Source: Heliocidaris tuberculata
Taxonomy: Eukaryota; Echinodermata; Echinoidea; Camarodonta; Echinometridae
DNA length: 64,000 bases
Assembly: GCA_025618425.1 (NCBI GenBank)
Contig: CM046838.1
Coordinates: 16,393,129 to 16,457,128, forward strand
Direction: 5' to 3'
Part shown: positions 1 to 12,756 of the stretch, in pieces
Numbering within the stretch: position 1 is the stretch's first letter
Layout of the letters: the number at the start of each line of letters is the position of its first letter
Translations under genes and position numbers: made by a program
Notes under the pieces: generated by a model
Databases searched by the model: none
The model's input: only the letters and a program-made list of their open reading frames with translations
What the model was told of the DNA's origin: nothing

Positions 1-1248
1 AGACTGTCCTCTTCTCTCTTCAAAATATACATTGTATTACGTCGCCAAGTGTACTGTCAATATGCGTCCGGTGTACACCAACGCTGTCCCCAACTTGCAC
101 AGTCGTTGTGTTTCCGCTCATGTATGTGCCGTGTGGCCTCAACATTCATTATCAAAGTGGATCGTTTACTGCATGTCATTTGATGTTTACTCCCATCAGA
201 GAATTTCGAGCTGCCTTCCTCTGAAAACAGTTGGTTCTACGAGTGGTTCTTTCGTGTTATCGTTCCCTTACTCTCGAGTCTTTTCGTGCAAATTATCTGT
301 GGATGAAATTGCTATTATTTCATGTATTTTGAACACAAAAGTGGTTATTACCTCTAGATTGAAACCTCGTGGTCCTATCAAAATTTGACTGCGTGTGACA
401 AATACATGGCCAATACCTCTGCTTTTTCATCCTCCTATTGCATATAGTCATGTAAGGTCTCTTGACTATTTCGTCTAAACAAGTGAGATAACAATATTTT
501 TATTTTATCATAAACAATTTATGTACTTTTGTTGTTGTTTTTTCGAAAATGAAGGAGTTTTACACTGATGCATTAACACTAGAAAAAAAAATGAAACGCA
601 CTCTCCACTGGGTTTTATGATTCATTACTATATGCTCATTATATCACTCATAATGAGCGCAGCTAGCAGTTTTATAATAATAGTCATAAGTACTAAGTGT
701 GTTAGCATATTCCTTTCGAAGGTCTTAATTCAGCTTTTAGAGAAAGTGAGTTCTGATGAGAGTGGAAAATAATTTGTTAGCTTTTTCACGTTTTATATCC
801 CCATGTGGAACAGTATCATGAACTCCATAAAAAGGATTGCTCTGACTGTGTTCTCATATTTCAAATATGATTAGAAATAGTATAAAATTTTGGACTAAAT
901 TCTGATGCCACATGTTTCTGCAGTCCACTAATGAATACATGTATCCAGTGCTTTTTGTTTATTGCGATTTTTAGCAAGATATAGGGAATTTCACATTTAA
1001 TGATAATAGGCACGATCACAAAAGTTTTTAAAATAATCAAACTAATGCAATTTCATTAGCCAAGTGCCTCTCCTTTTGAAATATGCGAACATGACATTGA
1101 AATATTACGTAATCCGAACTTGATTTCTTTAAGCAAAATAATAGGGTATCGCATTGACCTTGAATTTATTTCTCGAAAGTCTTTGTTATCGTGTTAATAC
1201 AATATTCCTCCTATTTGCACCCATTGATACCAACTTCTAGACTGTAAA

Positions 1249-1726
1249 GGGTTGGTCGGGACGGGCCTCACCGAAAATGATGACGATAACGAAATTTTCA
1301 ATTAAAAGTTCTCCCTACTATGTTCTGTGTGTGTGTGAGTATGCCTGTGTATGTTAATACACTATAAACTTGACGGACAAAGATAAAAATAAAAATAAAA
1401 AAATAAACAACTCCTCATTCTACCCTCCACAATTGCTCTGGTAGACAAAAGAACTTCCCTTCACTGCTTTTATGTAAAATAAGTAAAACAGGTAAATATG
1501 CTCGTGACACGTGTTCTGCATATTTTTATGAATAGCAGTGAAAGGATTTTTTGACTACCTGAACCATTGTCATGACTGTGAAGGGTAGAATGAGGGGTCG
1601 TTTATTTTGTCCACTGTATTTGTTCATCATGTTCATAGTGATAGTGGGGCAGCTGTAGGGTGTACCTATAATTAAAAATCTCGTTGTCGTTATCTTTGTC
1701 AGTGAGGCCTGATCAGCCCCGGTTCG
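1249..1726. repeat. Foldback element, about 480 bp
   Basis: The left arm (GGGCCTCACCGAAAATGATG then ACGATAACGA) and the right arm near 1672-1722 are reverse complements with moderate divergence over about 60 bases. Between them sits another inverted word: CTCATTCTACCCTCCAC near 1413 against GAAGGGTAGAATGAGG near 1580. No coding capacity. It looks like a non-autonomous DNA transposon. Confidence 0.65.
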
Positions 1727-3916
1727 GTAATGATTTAAATTTTATGCATACCTTTCAAACATAGGTTGTTCTTGACAACCTGAAAGGTTGCCCGAGGCTT
1801 GCCGGACATAGCAACAAGTAATCTATGCAAACTGGATTTCAAGCATTGAGGCTCAATTGTAAAAAGCAGGTAAATGGAATAGCTCGTCACTAGGTGCTCA
1901 CAGAAGAAATGTATAAATAAATTTGAATACATTACAGAACCGGTCTATTGTAAATGCTTGCCATTACTCATCTTCGTCATTTTTACAAATTTATTTTGTT
2001 TCGCTTGAATCGTGCTTTAATAGAAACCCAACCCCAAAGAAAGTCTATAGAGGGAACCTAGATCATGTCGATCAAGTAGCAAGAGGAATGGGGGGAATTT
2101 CGCGAAGAAACGAAAAAAAAAATGCTTGGCAGCGGTCCTTCTGATCATGTTTAAAGGTATACGTCATTCATCTCGCAACAGCACATGTTCCAGTGTTTAT
2201 TGCTGTGTAGGTGTCAATGGCAAAGTTGACAAGTTAATTTGTTTTTTAATATGTGTTTACAAATATCATGATTATAGGCTCAAAATTGTCAATAAAGGTG
2301 TTGATGTCAGCTTGAATTTTCTCTCAAATAGTTGAGAATAGAATTACTGGCCTTGTAGTATGGCTTCATGACGTCAGTTGGCTAATTAGGCCTCGTGTAA
2401 ACTATGGGTTGTAAACAGTCATATCCAAAACAAAATACTTAGATTTCATCAACTGAAAGTGTATTTTATGTTGCTGTTGTTTTTCATGTATTTGGTTTAT
2501 TCCTGCTTTATCAGAGCTTGTGATCGATTGATGATAACTCAGATTAAACGGACGGACATGTTCTATGTCGACTCTTTCTACAGATAAGTATTAGTGTGGC
2601 CATCACTTGAAATGGACACTAATCAATCTTACAGAGTCTGTGCGTGAGCGGCGCTGTCGGCATATTCATAATTGTCGATGGCAAATGTGTAAAGATTTGG
2701 ACTTTTTTACGCGTTCCAGCAAATTGTACAAACCGTTGACCCATTTCGTCGCTTGCCAAGTCAGGGTAAAGTGCAACGGCAAATATGACACTGTATCACT
2801 TTCTATCGTAGAATGTCAATTATTTAAATAGCATCATTATGGTGATTTGCAGTGTAAGATCTAGATAAAGAGCACAGCCAGAAAGACAATGTCTTAGACC
2901 CGTCACTTTTGTCGACACTTGTGTGAAAATGTGCATTTCCTAACCCTTGTCAGGATCTGAGGAAATTTCATTTATTCCTTGTCTTGTAAGCGTACATTCT
3001 ACATATTTTACAAATGTCAAATGATATGTATGAAAATTACTATTATTGTTATTACTGATGTTTTTGTTGTTATGATCATCACTTTTAATATCATCATTAT
3101 CGTACTGCTCTTTATCATGAGATATATATATATATATACACACAACTGACGGTACAAACAAAACTGAAAAGCGAATTTTGAAATTTAAATTAACAAGCAA
3201 AACAAAGCATAGACATGTTACGTGTGAATTAATTGCATATTATTATCTCGGAGAGGAGTACCCAGAACTCCTATCTTCCTGCTTGTGCTTTCGCAGCCCA
3301 TCACTGACTACTGAAAGCATGATCTACGTAGGGACAGATTTTCACCGTGCATGAGATTGAGAAACATACCCATCCACCCTCCTCATTATATCTAGGTATT
3401 CGGACTGAAAGTCACGTAAAGCAATCATGGTACTGGCTTACTCCTAGAACGTTACACGCTGAAAGATCTTATTACGGAAAACATAGCTAAACACAGCAAT
3501 GAGAGTCTGTGCAGTATGTATTTTTGTGTCTTCTGTTCACTTCTAAGATACCAACATTATCCACACTTTCTTGACAATATGGCTAAAACTATTTATTTTG
3601 TTTTCTAATACCTAGTCAATGATGCTCAATTGACCAATTTCTGACACTTTTACGGGGGCCTGGAGGAACATTCTCCCTGAATTGTGAGCTCCACAGTTAC
3701 AAAGTATAAGAGAGAGAAAAAAGACTTCATAAACTGAAGCCATTGTGAACACAGCAATGCACGGTTTCTGATATATTCCCTAGGGTCTGAGATTAAGATG
3801 ACATAAAACCCATGACCCATTTTTTATTCTTCTTTTTTTTTCCCTTCACTCTTTTAGAATAACTTTAGTTAAAGATATTTAGAATCGAATTCTGAATGTC
3901 GGGAATTGCTCTAAAA

Positions 3917-3990
3917 CAGTGGTTCTTGACCTAGGGATCTTGAACCTCGATTTTTGGAAATTTCAGAAACAACGAATGTGCCATAACTTC
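3917..3990. repeat. Possible degenerate hAT-type terminus
   Basis: Starts CAGTGGTTCTTGACCTAGGG, close to the CAGTGGTTCTCAACC terminus common to many hAT MITEs. No matching opposite end was found, so this is tentative. Confidence 0.25.
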
Positions 3991-4856
3991 AACAAATGTC
4001 ATCTAAATCTACGTACGGCTACATTACAGAGGGGATAACGACACTGACCAATAATTGTATTTAGGGGTAAAAAGCACCGATAGGGAAATTAAGACGGAGT
4101 CGTAGCACCAAATAAATTAGATTACAAACCAGGTTTTATAAATTATTAGTCACGAATGTACCACAGTTCTCTTTCTTGGTTTGTAATGATCCAAATTAGA
4201 GATCAAGTGAATCACACATAGGGCATTTGTTTTCTTTTGTTAATTGACATCTTTATTGCATATCTGGATAAACTAGTAGCATGAGTGAGAAAAGGGTATT
4301 CATACATTTTCGGCGTTCATGCTTAATGCATAAATCAAGTAGAGTGGATCTGCCGATGATTCTGTGACAAAGTTTAATGGGATCTAGAGTGAAATTGTTA
4401 AAAGCGCGTGATGAATGATTTGCTCGGCTGGGAGAATCAGCTTGTCACCATCATTTAGAGTTATCAATTTTAAAGAATGATGAGGAGATTCAGAAAAGGG
4501 TCAGTGATCTCTTGTAGTTTGTTTGCTACGGGCGAATCTTAGTAAAGTTGTTGGTTTCCAATCTAAGAAATGCAATCACAAATTTTTTGAAATGCTTCAG
4601 ATTTCCGTAATATTTTTGGCTAACTATTTTGTTAACGAACCTGAAAATCTTCAAGAATTCTTTGGTCTTTTCGCATAGATGTCAAAATGTGAGAACGAAC
4701 CAATTAAATATTTGTCAGTTTTGATTCGTTGTGAAGTTTCAACACATGACCTACATTAATACCATTTCAATGCAGATGTTTGTAATATGATGTTGTATCA
4801 TTAAAATGCATATGCCATGTATATGAATGTAAATACTAAATATTTTTGTTTCTTTC

Positions 4857-4876
4857 TCTTTGTTTCTTTTACATAG
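4857..4876 (+). promoter_or_regulatory. 3' splice acceptor of the DIRAS coding exon
   Basis: A T-rich stretch runs into ...TTTTACATAG with the AG at 4875-4876, 33 bases before the ATG. It fits a spliced 5' UTR joined to the single coding exon. The upstream exon and promoter were not located. Confidence 0.6.
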
Positions 4877-4909
4877 CTTCCTCGTGATCGTAGCATCCGC
4901 CTTCGCGTG

Positions 4910-5506
4910 ATGCCCGAACAGAGCAATGACTACCGGGTCGTCGTCTTCGGCGCTGGTGGAGTCGGGAAAAGTTCCTTGGTGCTTCGATTCGTTCGTGGGA
5001 CTTTCCGAGAATGCTATATTCCGACCATCGAGGACACTTACCGGCAGGTCATCAGTTGCAACAAGAACGTCTGTACTCTCCAGATCACCGATACGACCGG
5101 CTCTCATCAATTCCCCGCCATGCAACGTCTGTCAATCAGTAAAGGGCATGCTTTTATTCTGGTCTACTCGATCACAAGCCGCCAATCTCTGGAAGAACTC
5201 AAACCTATCTATGATGTCATACGTGAAATTAAGGGGGACGTAGATGGCATCCCCATAATGCTCGTTGGAAATAAGTGTGATGATCCGAATCGCGAGGTCA
5301 GCATTCAGGAAGGTATGGAACAATCTAAATTCTGGAGCTGCGCGTTTCTGGAAACCTCAGCCAAAACCAATTACAATGTCAAGGAACTCTTCCAAGATCT
5401 GCTCCAGTTGGAGAAAAGACGGAGCATGAGCCTTCACCTCGAGACGAAGAAGACAAAATCACAGAAACGGCGCGAGAAGCTGAAGGGTAAATGCACGGTC
5501 ATGTGA
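4910..5506 (+). CDS. DIRAS: DIRAS-family small Ras-like GTPase (complete, single coding exon)
   Basis: Encodes a 198-residue Ras-superfamily GTPase, the same length as vertebrate DIRAS1, and nearly identical to it over the N-terminal half. Visible motifs are the P-loop GAGGVGKS (residues 14-21), switch I/effector loop [11 protein letters not shown] (36-46), the G3 box DTTGSHQ (61-67), NKCD (121-124), ETSAK (148-152), a basic C-terminal tail and a terminal CAAX box CTVM (195-198). Met at the last position predicts farnesylation and membrane attachment. The G3 box has Thr and Ser where Ras has Ala59 and Gln61; this is typical of DIRAS proteins and is linked to low intrinsic GTP hydrolysis. The ATG at 4910 is chosen because MPEQSNDYR matches the vertebrate start; a GTG just upstream is not a plausible eukaryotic start. 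A splice acceptor ends at 4876, so an upstream non-coding exon is likely, as in vertebrate DIRAS genes. Which of DIRAS1/2/3 it resembles is not meaningful if it is a pre-duplication orthologue. Confidence 0.96.
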   Translation: MPEQSNDYRVVVFGAGGVGKSSLVLRFVRGTFRECYIPTIEDTYRQVISCNKNVCTLQITDTTGSHQFPAMQRLSISKGHAFILVYSITSRQSLEELKPIYDVIREIKGDVDGIPIMLVGNKCDDPNREVSIQEGMEQSKFWSCAFLETSAKTNYNVKELFQDLLQLEKRRSMSLHLETKKTKSQKRREKLKGKCTVM

Positions 5507-6862
5507 TCTTTCTTTTGATTTGACAATCATGTTTTATACTCAATACTATCACATGACTGTCTCATGGTTATCTCGAGGTGTCCTTGAGTCATGCAGACAT
5601 GAAGTTGTTCAACCTCCAATGCGTCTTGGAGATTCAGAAGGAAGTGGGCGTGACGTTTCGAGTGGGGACGCACACCAGTAATTAGAAAGGCGAGTCAGGA
5701 TGACACCCGCGAAACGGTTAAGCATGATTTTACATTTATGTCACCCATAACCACCACCTTGTATTGTTGATCTATCGTGTATCATGTGGATCCCTGTCAT
5801 TTATTCCTCTGAATCCCGACTCTGGTGAAATCCACAAGGACATCTTTCTGAAGAGTCCTTGTATTGACGCTGGTCGTCGCAGTTCTTTTGGTACATACAG
5901 AGACCTTATCTTCTTAAGAGTTAGTTTTGTAAAGGTGATGGTGGATAATAATTGTTTGTCCTTGGTATTGACAATGGTAAAATGATGATATATTACAATC
6001 CGTGACAGTTTATACCTATTATGCCGTCAAGGACAAACTTTAAAACAGAAATAGGAAAAAAAAAACTGTTACGTTTCTACATAATCTTTTCTCCATTTTC
6101 TCACATTTCCGGCAGTTTGAGGCCTCTTAAAAGAGAAATTAAACATTGAAATCTTTAACTAGACAACACATTTAAAAGTTTAAATATAACTGGTTTTCCC
6201 GTATCGTTTGGCAAATTTTAAACGTGTGAAATTGGTGTCTGTTCACATATTCTCTTTCCAGGTACATGACTTTTCCTTAGAGATATAGGGCAATAAAAGC
6301 AATACCAATGTTGCCAATTTCAAGAAGAAAGACTGATTAATTTATCCAGTCATCAATGGTTTAACGCAACATGAATTTTCCTGTCTTGGGTTGATATACA
6401 TTAATGTAAGAATATATGAAAATGTTTATTAACTCTTTACAAACAAAAATTTTAAAAATACTTCAATGTCTCCACTTTTTTAAAAATATCTTTCAGCAAT
6501 ATATTTGTTTTTAAAGAAGAACTTTTGACTTGATTTTTTTTCTGATGAAAATTGGGATATTTCTTACTTCTTTGTAAGTCTGCTTGGATGAAGTCGTTCA
6601 ATTTTTTAGTATCTCAATACACACTGTTATTAAGAAACAAATCAAAAGCTATATATCAAGACAAAACGTTGACTCTAAAATTTTAAAAGAAGCAAGGCAA
6701 TAGCTACAAGTGTAGCATAAAGTGTATGATTTAATTTGTGTGTTAGATAACCAATGCAATACACAGAGTGTTCATCATAAGTTGTGTGTCATGTATATTC
6801 GCATTTAGGTCTTCTTGTTCGTCAAATATTTCTACTTGTGAGCTATTTTATCGAATGTGGAA

Positions 6863-6868
6863 AATAAA
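6863..6868 (+). terminator. Candidate polyadenylation signal for DIRAS
   Basis: AATAAA followed within about 20 bases by a GT-rich stretch (TGTGACTGTC), which is the usual downstream element arrangement. An earlier AATAAA at 6292-6297 is the alternative. The 3' UTR would be about 1.4 kb with the distal site or 0.8 kb with the proximal one. Confidence 0.4.
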
Positions 6869-7454
6869 TTGTTGAAACTGTGACTGTCTTCAATTTGTAG
6901 ATATGACTACCGATAGTATATTTTATTTTTATCACGAAATTGTGCTGACATAATACGGTCAAACAATTTTTGCTGCACGGAAACTAAATACAAAAAAAAA
7001 TATTTTTCCCTGTAGTTTGTTGTGTCTACAGGGCAACATGAGTGTAATGTTGTGAATAGTGTTGATAAGTGCTTTTAGCAATTTATTTATTCTATTTCCG
7101 TAAAAATCAATTCAATGAGACATCGTTGAATTACATTTTTAACTGCACCCCCGGTCATTAATTTTAAATAGTAAGGATAATCTAAAGCAACGCTATTTCT
7201 AAAAGGTCGTGTCATTTTTATATTGATTTTTACATTTAAAATTTGTGTCAACATCTTCATGAAAATTTATGTTCTATATAATTGTCAAATAATTGTCATA
7301 TAATTGTACAGATGAAAGGGACGGATCCCGACTTTTTAAGAAATAAAAAGGGGCAGCAAGTCACCGGTGCAACAAACTTTAAAGGTGCACGCTAGCTCTG
7401 GTGCACGCCAATGGGCTTGACAAAAAAAAAACACTTTATGGCCTGTATTATACT

Positions 7455-7757
7455 AATAAGCCATTTTCGTAATGCATTCAAATTTCATGCTTACCTCGTT
7501 GTCAAATTCCTAGTAATGAACTATTACATCCACCTGTTACAAGTAATTGTATTTCAATAGACAGAATGCAGATTGCATACATAAAGTGTTGCTAGGGTGG
7601 GCAAGTCAAAATGTTTGTCCACCCTAACAACCCCTAATACATACAACTCACATTCTGAACTACTGAAAAAGAATAGCTAGCTTTTTACAGTTGAATGTAA
7701 TAGTTTGTCACTAGGCAAACGTGTATAAATTTGAAAACATTACGAAAATGGCATATT
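7455..7757. repeat. Foldback MITE, 303 bp
   Basis: Arms AGCCATTTTCGTAATG (left) and CATTACGAAAATGGC (right) pair over about 30 bases at the ends and continue more loosely inward through the word CCTAGTAATGAACTATTACA. A nested GGGTGG/CCACCC inverted pair lies in the middle (7596-7626). It directly abuts the next element. Confidence 0.75.
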
Positions 7758-8151
7758 AAAGGGATTCGGTAACTTTGTGGAGGCTTGATTTAATAAATTG
7801 TAGAATTTTGATATCTCTCTTGTATAATGATGCTCAGAGGGATAAATAAATAGCCAGGCATAATAAGGTTTTCAAATATATAATGCAATTATTAAGATAT
7901 CTATGACTGAATACTCCCATTTACGAAAGCGTATAGCCATACGCTTTAGTCTAACACTGAGTCTATGGGGGAAAATGAGTCTGGCATTTCCGTTCACTTG
8001 CTTATGTTTACTTTTGTGAAGCACATGATGATTTTGAAGTGCTTTTTTTTTCCCTGGGCTTCAATTTTAAACCATATTACATACACTGATAGCATGTAAG
8101 GCCAGGCAGCTCAGATTTTATCAAGCCCCTACAAAGTTACCAAATCACTTT
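7758..8151. repeat. TTAA-bounded MITE, about 394 bp
   Basis: Terminal inverted repeats of about 32 bases: AGGGATTCGGTAACTTTGTG at the left and ACAAAGTTACCAAATCACTT at the right. TTAA is present at both ends (7756-7759 and 8150-8153), the target duplication typical of piggyBac-type elements. No coding frame. Confidence 0.7.
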
Positions 8152-8357
8152 AAGTTATACACGACACTAGATTTAACCAATGTTTCACGCAAAGCGAAAC
8201 TTATACTTCGTTCTGTGAGAGATTTCTGTGTGTGTTATACTCGACTTTAGACCGGCTAGCTTGAGACCAGCGTCGAGTTTACATTTTAGTAGAATACCGG
8301 CCTTTGAGTACATCCCCGGGTGTTTGCCAAAATACATGTATAGAGGGCGCTTGCCTC

Positions 8358-8359
<2 letters not shown>

Positions 8360-8411
<52 letters not shown>

Positions 8412-8431
8412 ATTATTATTATTATTATTAC
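8360..8431. repeat. (TA)n then (ATT)n microsatellite
   Basis: About 24 TA units run directly into eight ATT units, followed by the GCGC core described in the next entry. Confidence 0.95.
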
Positions 8432-8472
8432 TTATACCGCGCTTTTCCCATAAGGCCCAAAGCGCTTACAAT
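8431..8472. repeat. Short GCGC-core repeat next to ATT microsatellite, copy 1
   Basis: CTTATACCGCGCTTTTCCCA ... CAAAGCGCTT follows the ATT tract. A related core (ACTTATAGCGC type) follows an AAT tract at 32299-32376. The pairing of a trinucleotide tract with this core recurs in marine invertebrate genomes (recollection). Confidence 0.5.
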
Positions 8473-8509
8473 AATTTCAATTACAAATACTTATATATAT
8501 ATATATATA

Positions 8510-8697
8510 TTAGAGTACCTTTATATAGAGAGTAGCGACATGGACGTCTGACTTTTCTGGACCCAAAATGGCTTTCAAATTCTTTCTATTTAGAATACCC
8601 AGGTGCTCATCGGAATTGAATAGAAATGTTACGTAATAGTGGACCCAAAATGGCGTTCAAATCACGGGTTGTCGTTACTGTTCTAAAGGTACTCTAA
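8510..8697. repeat. TA-flanked MITE, 188 bp
   Basis: Perfect terminal inverted repeats TTAGAGTACCTTTA ... TAAAGGTACTCTAA with TA on both sides, as for Tc1/mariner-type elements. It sits at the end of a TA microsatellite (8491-8510), so the TA duplication is not independent proof of transposition. Confidence 0.7.
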
Positions 8698-8772
8698 TAT
8701 ATATGCCTATGCCATCCGTCAAGTTCTGACCCTGAACATGCTGAATGAGACAGAATATATTGATCATTATAT

Positions 8773-8960
8773 GAATAGTGCATGGTCTATCATGCACTAT
8801 ACTGGATTATGTGCACGACAAATACTAAATTATCCAGAGTGCAGTTTTGTTTCACCGAGGCCGCAGGTCGAGGTGAAATAGACCTGTACGAGGGATAATT
8901 CGTTATTTAGAGTTCATATAGTCCAGTAATGGTGCATAAATAGAACATGCACTAATTGTT
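8773..8960. repeat. Loose foldback around a CG-rich core
   Basis: ATGCACTATACTGGA (about 8804) is matched by TCCAGTAATGGTGCA near 8922 on the other strand. The centre contains CACCGAGGCCGCAGGTCGAG. Boundaries are approximate. Confidence 0.4.
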
Positions 8961-10904
8961 ATAGTAAATAGACCCCTAGATCTATAACTGTTATTGTGTA
9001 TTAGGCCCGGGTCCTAGGTCTATAAATTTATAGTCTAGATCTACTGCTGATTTCCTAACTCTACAGAAGTTGCTTACCTCACAAAATGAACTCCAAATGT
9101 TAGCTCTCCAATGATGTGTAACACTCTGAAGGCTAAAAAAAACTTGAAATTGAATGCTGTGAACAATGAAATTCAAATGACTCATCCCCTATTCATTTAA
9201 CACGGGACACCCCGTGCTCTATAACAAAAATTTTGCACGTCACGTGATGTGAATCTAACCAATCACAGCGCGTATTATACATACACAATTTACTATGAAT
9301 GAATATATCACTGACAACAAACTGCTAATCCGTCACTTTAGTGGTATAAAACTAAAAAACATTAATCCTCGTATTACGCATGTGAGTCAGTTTATTCGGT
9401 ATATTTGAATGTATTTAACAAGGAATCTCAGTCTTTAATGTTGTTTGTTTCACTTTCTTCGCTCATGATTCGCATCTTAGTATAAATTTTCAATTTTTTG
9501 TAAAGTGTGTAAAACTGTGCAATACAAAAGAGCTTAAGTTTAAATGTACTGCTTCTTCTTATATTTTTTGGAATGTTTGTCTTTCGTGCGGTTGATTTTT
9601 AAGGTATATATTCTAGCAAATGTTGTATATATTATACATTGATAACTTCTGAGATTTGTTTATTTTGATATATTGTACATTGTTTGAGATTTGATAAAAA
9701 TGGAGATTCTGTAATCCGTACTACAACAATTCAAAGATGCCCTAGCCTAAAGCTGGTGTAATGAAAAGTGGGGCCTGTTTTATCAAAGTTAGAGAGGTGA
9801 TAGACAATACCATAAAATTATCATGTACATCTAGAACGTAAGAAGCAATTTTTATTTTCCAAATTCAAAATCATTTATTTTCAACTATGGTGAATCCAGG
9901 ATTGTTTCACCATTAAGGAGCAAATGCTGAGAATGTACATTATCTGACATTGATCTAACCATCGAAAAAGAGAAGCGATTATTGATTTTACCGGAACAAA
10001 AGACGACTTTGTGTCCAAAATTATCTACCGCGGAAACCCTTTGCCCGTTCTTCCCCCATCCACCTATGATCATCATTTCGGGAAACAAGACAAAAATCAT
10101 GTAATCTGCTTGAAACATGCCGGAACTCATTCATATTTTGCTTACCTAATATTTACATGTAGATGTAAGATGTCTGGCCGCAAATCTGACATAGCCAAAT
10201 AAAGCACACTGGGGAAAAAATCACATTCTGAAAACTAGTAGGCCCCTTATTCTTAATTGAAGTCATGTTCATTACAAACACGCACTATTTTGAACTTTGT
10301 GTATACGGATTCCCCTTCATTGCTGGTTGTCATGAAAGTGTTATTGATTGTCTAGAAAATGTTTATTTGATAAGAACCAAATATGGAAGGTATCAGCAAG
10401 AGTGTAATGTGGTCGAGATTTTATCATTTTATATCATAGTGTAAATAAAAAGAAAATGTTGTTTGCGTTGGAGAAAGATTCAGAGACACAATATATGGAA
10501 AGCAGATGGTGTAAATGGAGCAATGAACTATGAACTATTTTATGTTTGTTATTAAACATTAATAGAATTATTTGAAATTACACTATTTGTATATCTTCAT
10601 GTGTGTTCTTATGATGTATTATGTTCGCTGCCAGAGGTCAATGAGTTGGATCAAATGTGAGGAGTGGTGCGATTGATGAGAAAGATCATGAATAAAGAAA
10701 TGGACTGCGTATTTGTGATGCTGTGTATGAATATATTATTAATGTATGACCATGGTGTATATCATGTATACACATGCGTTGATGATGCATGGTAGGCTTT
10801 CATTTTAGACCAGTTCACAGGAATGTTTTAATTGTACGCAACATGGTTGCACATTCTCGCAAGAAATCAACTTCAAGGCAATTTCAAAAACATTGTGCAT
10901 CTCC

Positions 10905-11035
10905 TATTGAGATGCGCAGTCATTGCAATGACTTTATCGCGTAATCCGAACATGATTTCTACAGTCAATACAATGGGGTATTGAAATTGCCCTGAAGTTT
11001 ATTCCTTGAGAGTCTTTGAGATCGTGTCATGCATA
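10905..11035. repeat. Dispersed repeat, copy also at 1070-1195
   Basis: CGTAATCCGAACATGATTTC here matches CGTAATCCGAACTTGATTTC near 1109. The following sequence (GGGTATTG..., TTATTCCTTGAGAGTCTTTG) also parallels the first copy. The copies are diverged and 9.8 kb apart. Confidence 0.6.
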
Positions 11036-11280
11036 CTTTTTCACCAAGTACCGAGTAATGAACTGTTGCATTGTATTGTGAGTTATTGTTATACTTTAGC
11101 ATCCATGATTAGGGTTACCTACATTATTCGCTGCTATGACAGGTAAACCTCGGGCAAGATTTCAAAACTTCAAAGCAATCATTGCGTTATATGGGTATGC
11201 TTAAAATACATGTTGTGAACTGGTCTGCTGGGGTTTTGATGTACACCATAATAGAGGTGATGTAGATGTATGAGAATATT

Positions 11281-11381
11281 ATTGCTGACAATTATAGATG
11301 GAGATGATGGTGATAATGATGGTGATGATGATGACAGTGATGGTGAGGTGATGACGATGATAATGATTATGATCAATGATG
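11281..11381. repeat. Imperfect GAT/GGTGAT repeat
   Basis: A run of GATGATGGTGATAATGATGG type trinucleotides, with no gene context. Confidence 0.8.
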
Positions 11382-12756
11382 ATTTAGATGTGTGTATTGA
11401 GCACTGTTGATGCAAACCCCAAGACAAGGCCTTGGTATTGAAAGGGTATGCTAGTTTACCTAATATGTAAACAATGATAACAATTGAAATGAAGTTGGAC
11501 ATTTGCGATATGAAGCTAAAATGACGAGGGAAAAGTCATTTTTAAAATCTTAATCATGTTAATCATGTTAATGAGAGGACTCTCTTGATTTTTTTGGATA
11601 GGGGTATGTCGAACCAAATATGGCTTTTACGTACTGGAAATTTGCTGATGGTGGCTCAAAGTTATTTTTTCTAAAAAGTAAAATAAAAGTGGTTATGTGA
11701 TATCTCATTTTGCAGACAAAATCTGTAATGTGGTTGCACATTCACACATTCACCCGCACTCGATCTATAGCGACACCCCTTTTTCGTTGAATGTAGTAGC
11801 ATTCCTCGTCCTTGCAGAATAAAAATTTGGGTAATGCGTTTTAATCTTCACTCATTTACCGAACGAAAGAACTATCATTATTCCCTTATTTAGGGTTATT
11901 GTATTTCCAGTAGTCACTACTGAGAACAATCGGCCTTGGTGGGCTGCAAATACACTAATGCTTCTCCAACCTCACTACACCTTATGTGTGCAAGTTGCAT
12001 TTCGAAAAGCATTGAGTCGTAAGTCGTAACAGGTGAGTGTAATAGTTCGTTACGAGACATTGGGAAAAGAAGTATGCATTGCATTTGAATGGATTGCCAA
12101 ATCTACCTTTTCCCAGCACCCAATTTGATTTTACAACAAAAATATGACTGGCTACCATCACATCGCAGCTGGCGCTTTCCTATAAAGGGACTCTATCTTG
12201 AAAGAAAGTCTGACCATTTCAATTCCAGTACGGCTACTTCTGCATCTATCGACCGTGCAAATGCTTGAAAAGCTATGAGGGATTTGACCCGACTGTTTCT
12301 AGGAAACTAATTAGTTTCAACGTCTGAGTCTACACTCTTCTGATGCTCCATATACTCTCGGTTTCATGCTTCTAGTTGTTTGCAGAGGAATAAGTATTAT
12401 CCGATTCTTTTTCTTTTGTAATTCATTTGTATACAACTCTATACTTCGAGTTCATAACTCATTGATGAATAAATTAATAGAATATAATAGAATAGATAGG
12501 CACCATCAATTTTTTTTTTCTGAAAGTAGAGTATTTCTGTGTCTTTATCATAGTTTGAGCATTTCGGTAAATGTGTTCTGTTTTTTGTTTTTTATAGGTT
12601 TTCATGTCAGATATATATCCTGAGTACACCTTACTTTTATAAAGGTACGAAGCATCATGGGAGCATTAAGAATAATTGAGATATAAAGTTCGTGTTTCTA
12701 TTTACAATTTACAATTTCTATTACTACTATACATAAACATCTCCTCCCCTCTACCG

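Larger units (their letters stand above)
1..4856. other. Non-coding left flank of DIRAS
   Basis: No convincing gene. An open frame at 32-388 (118 codons from a TTG) shows no recognisable domain. The region holds foldback repeat arms (1249-1726, 1750-1940), a short TA tract near 3121 and AT-rich DNA. A DIRAS 5' UTR exon or promoter may lie here but could not be identified. Confidence 0.5.

Noticed and set aside
32..388. 118-codon open frame at the left edge
   Set aside because: Starts at TTG, shows no domain, hydrophobic pattern or codon bias that I recognise, and no splice-site context; length is compatible with chance.
4926..5243. Open frames in other registers over the DIRAS exon on both strands
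   Set aside because: They are shadows of the strongly conserved DIRAS frame.
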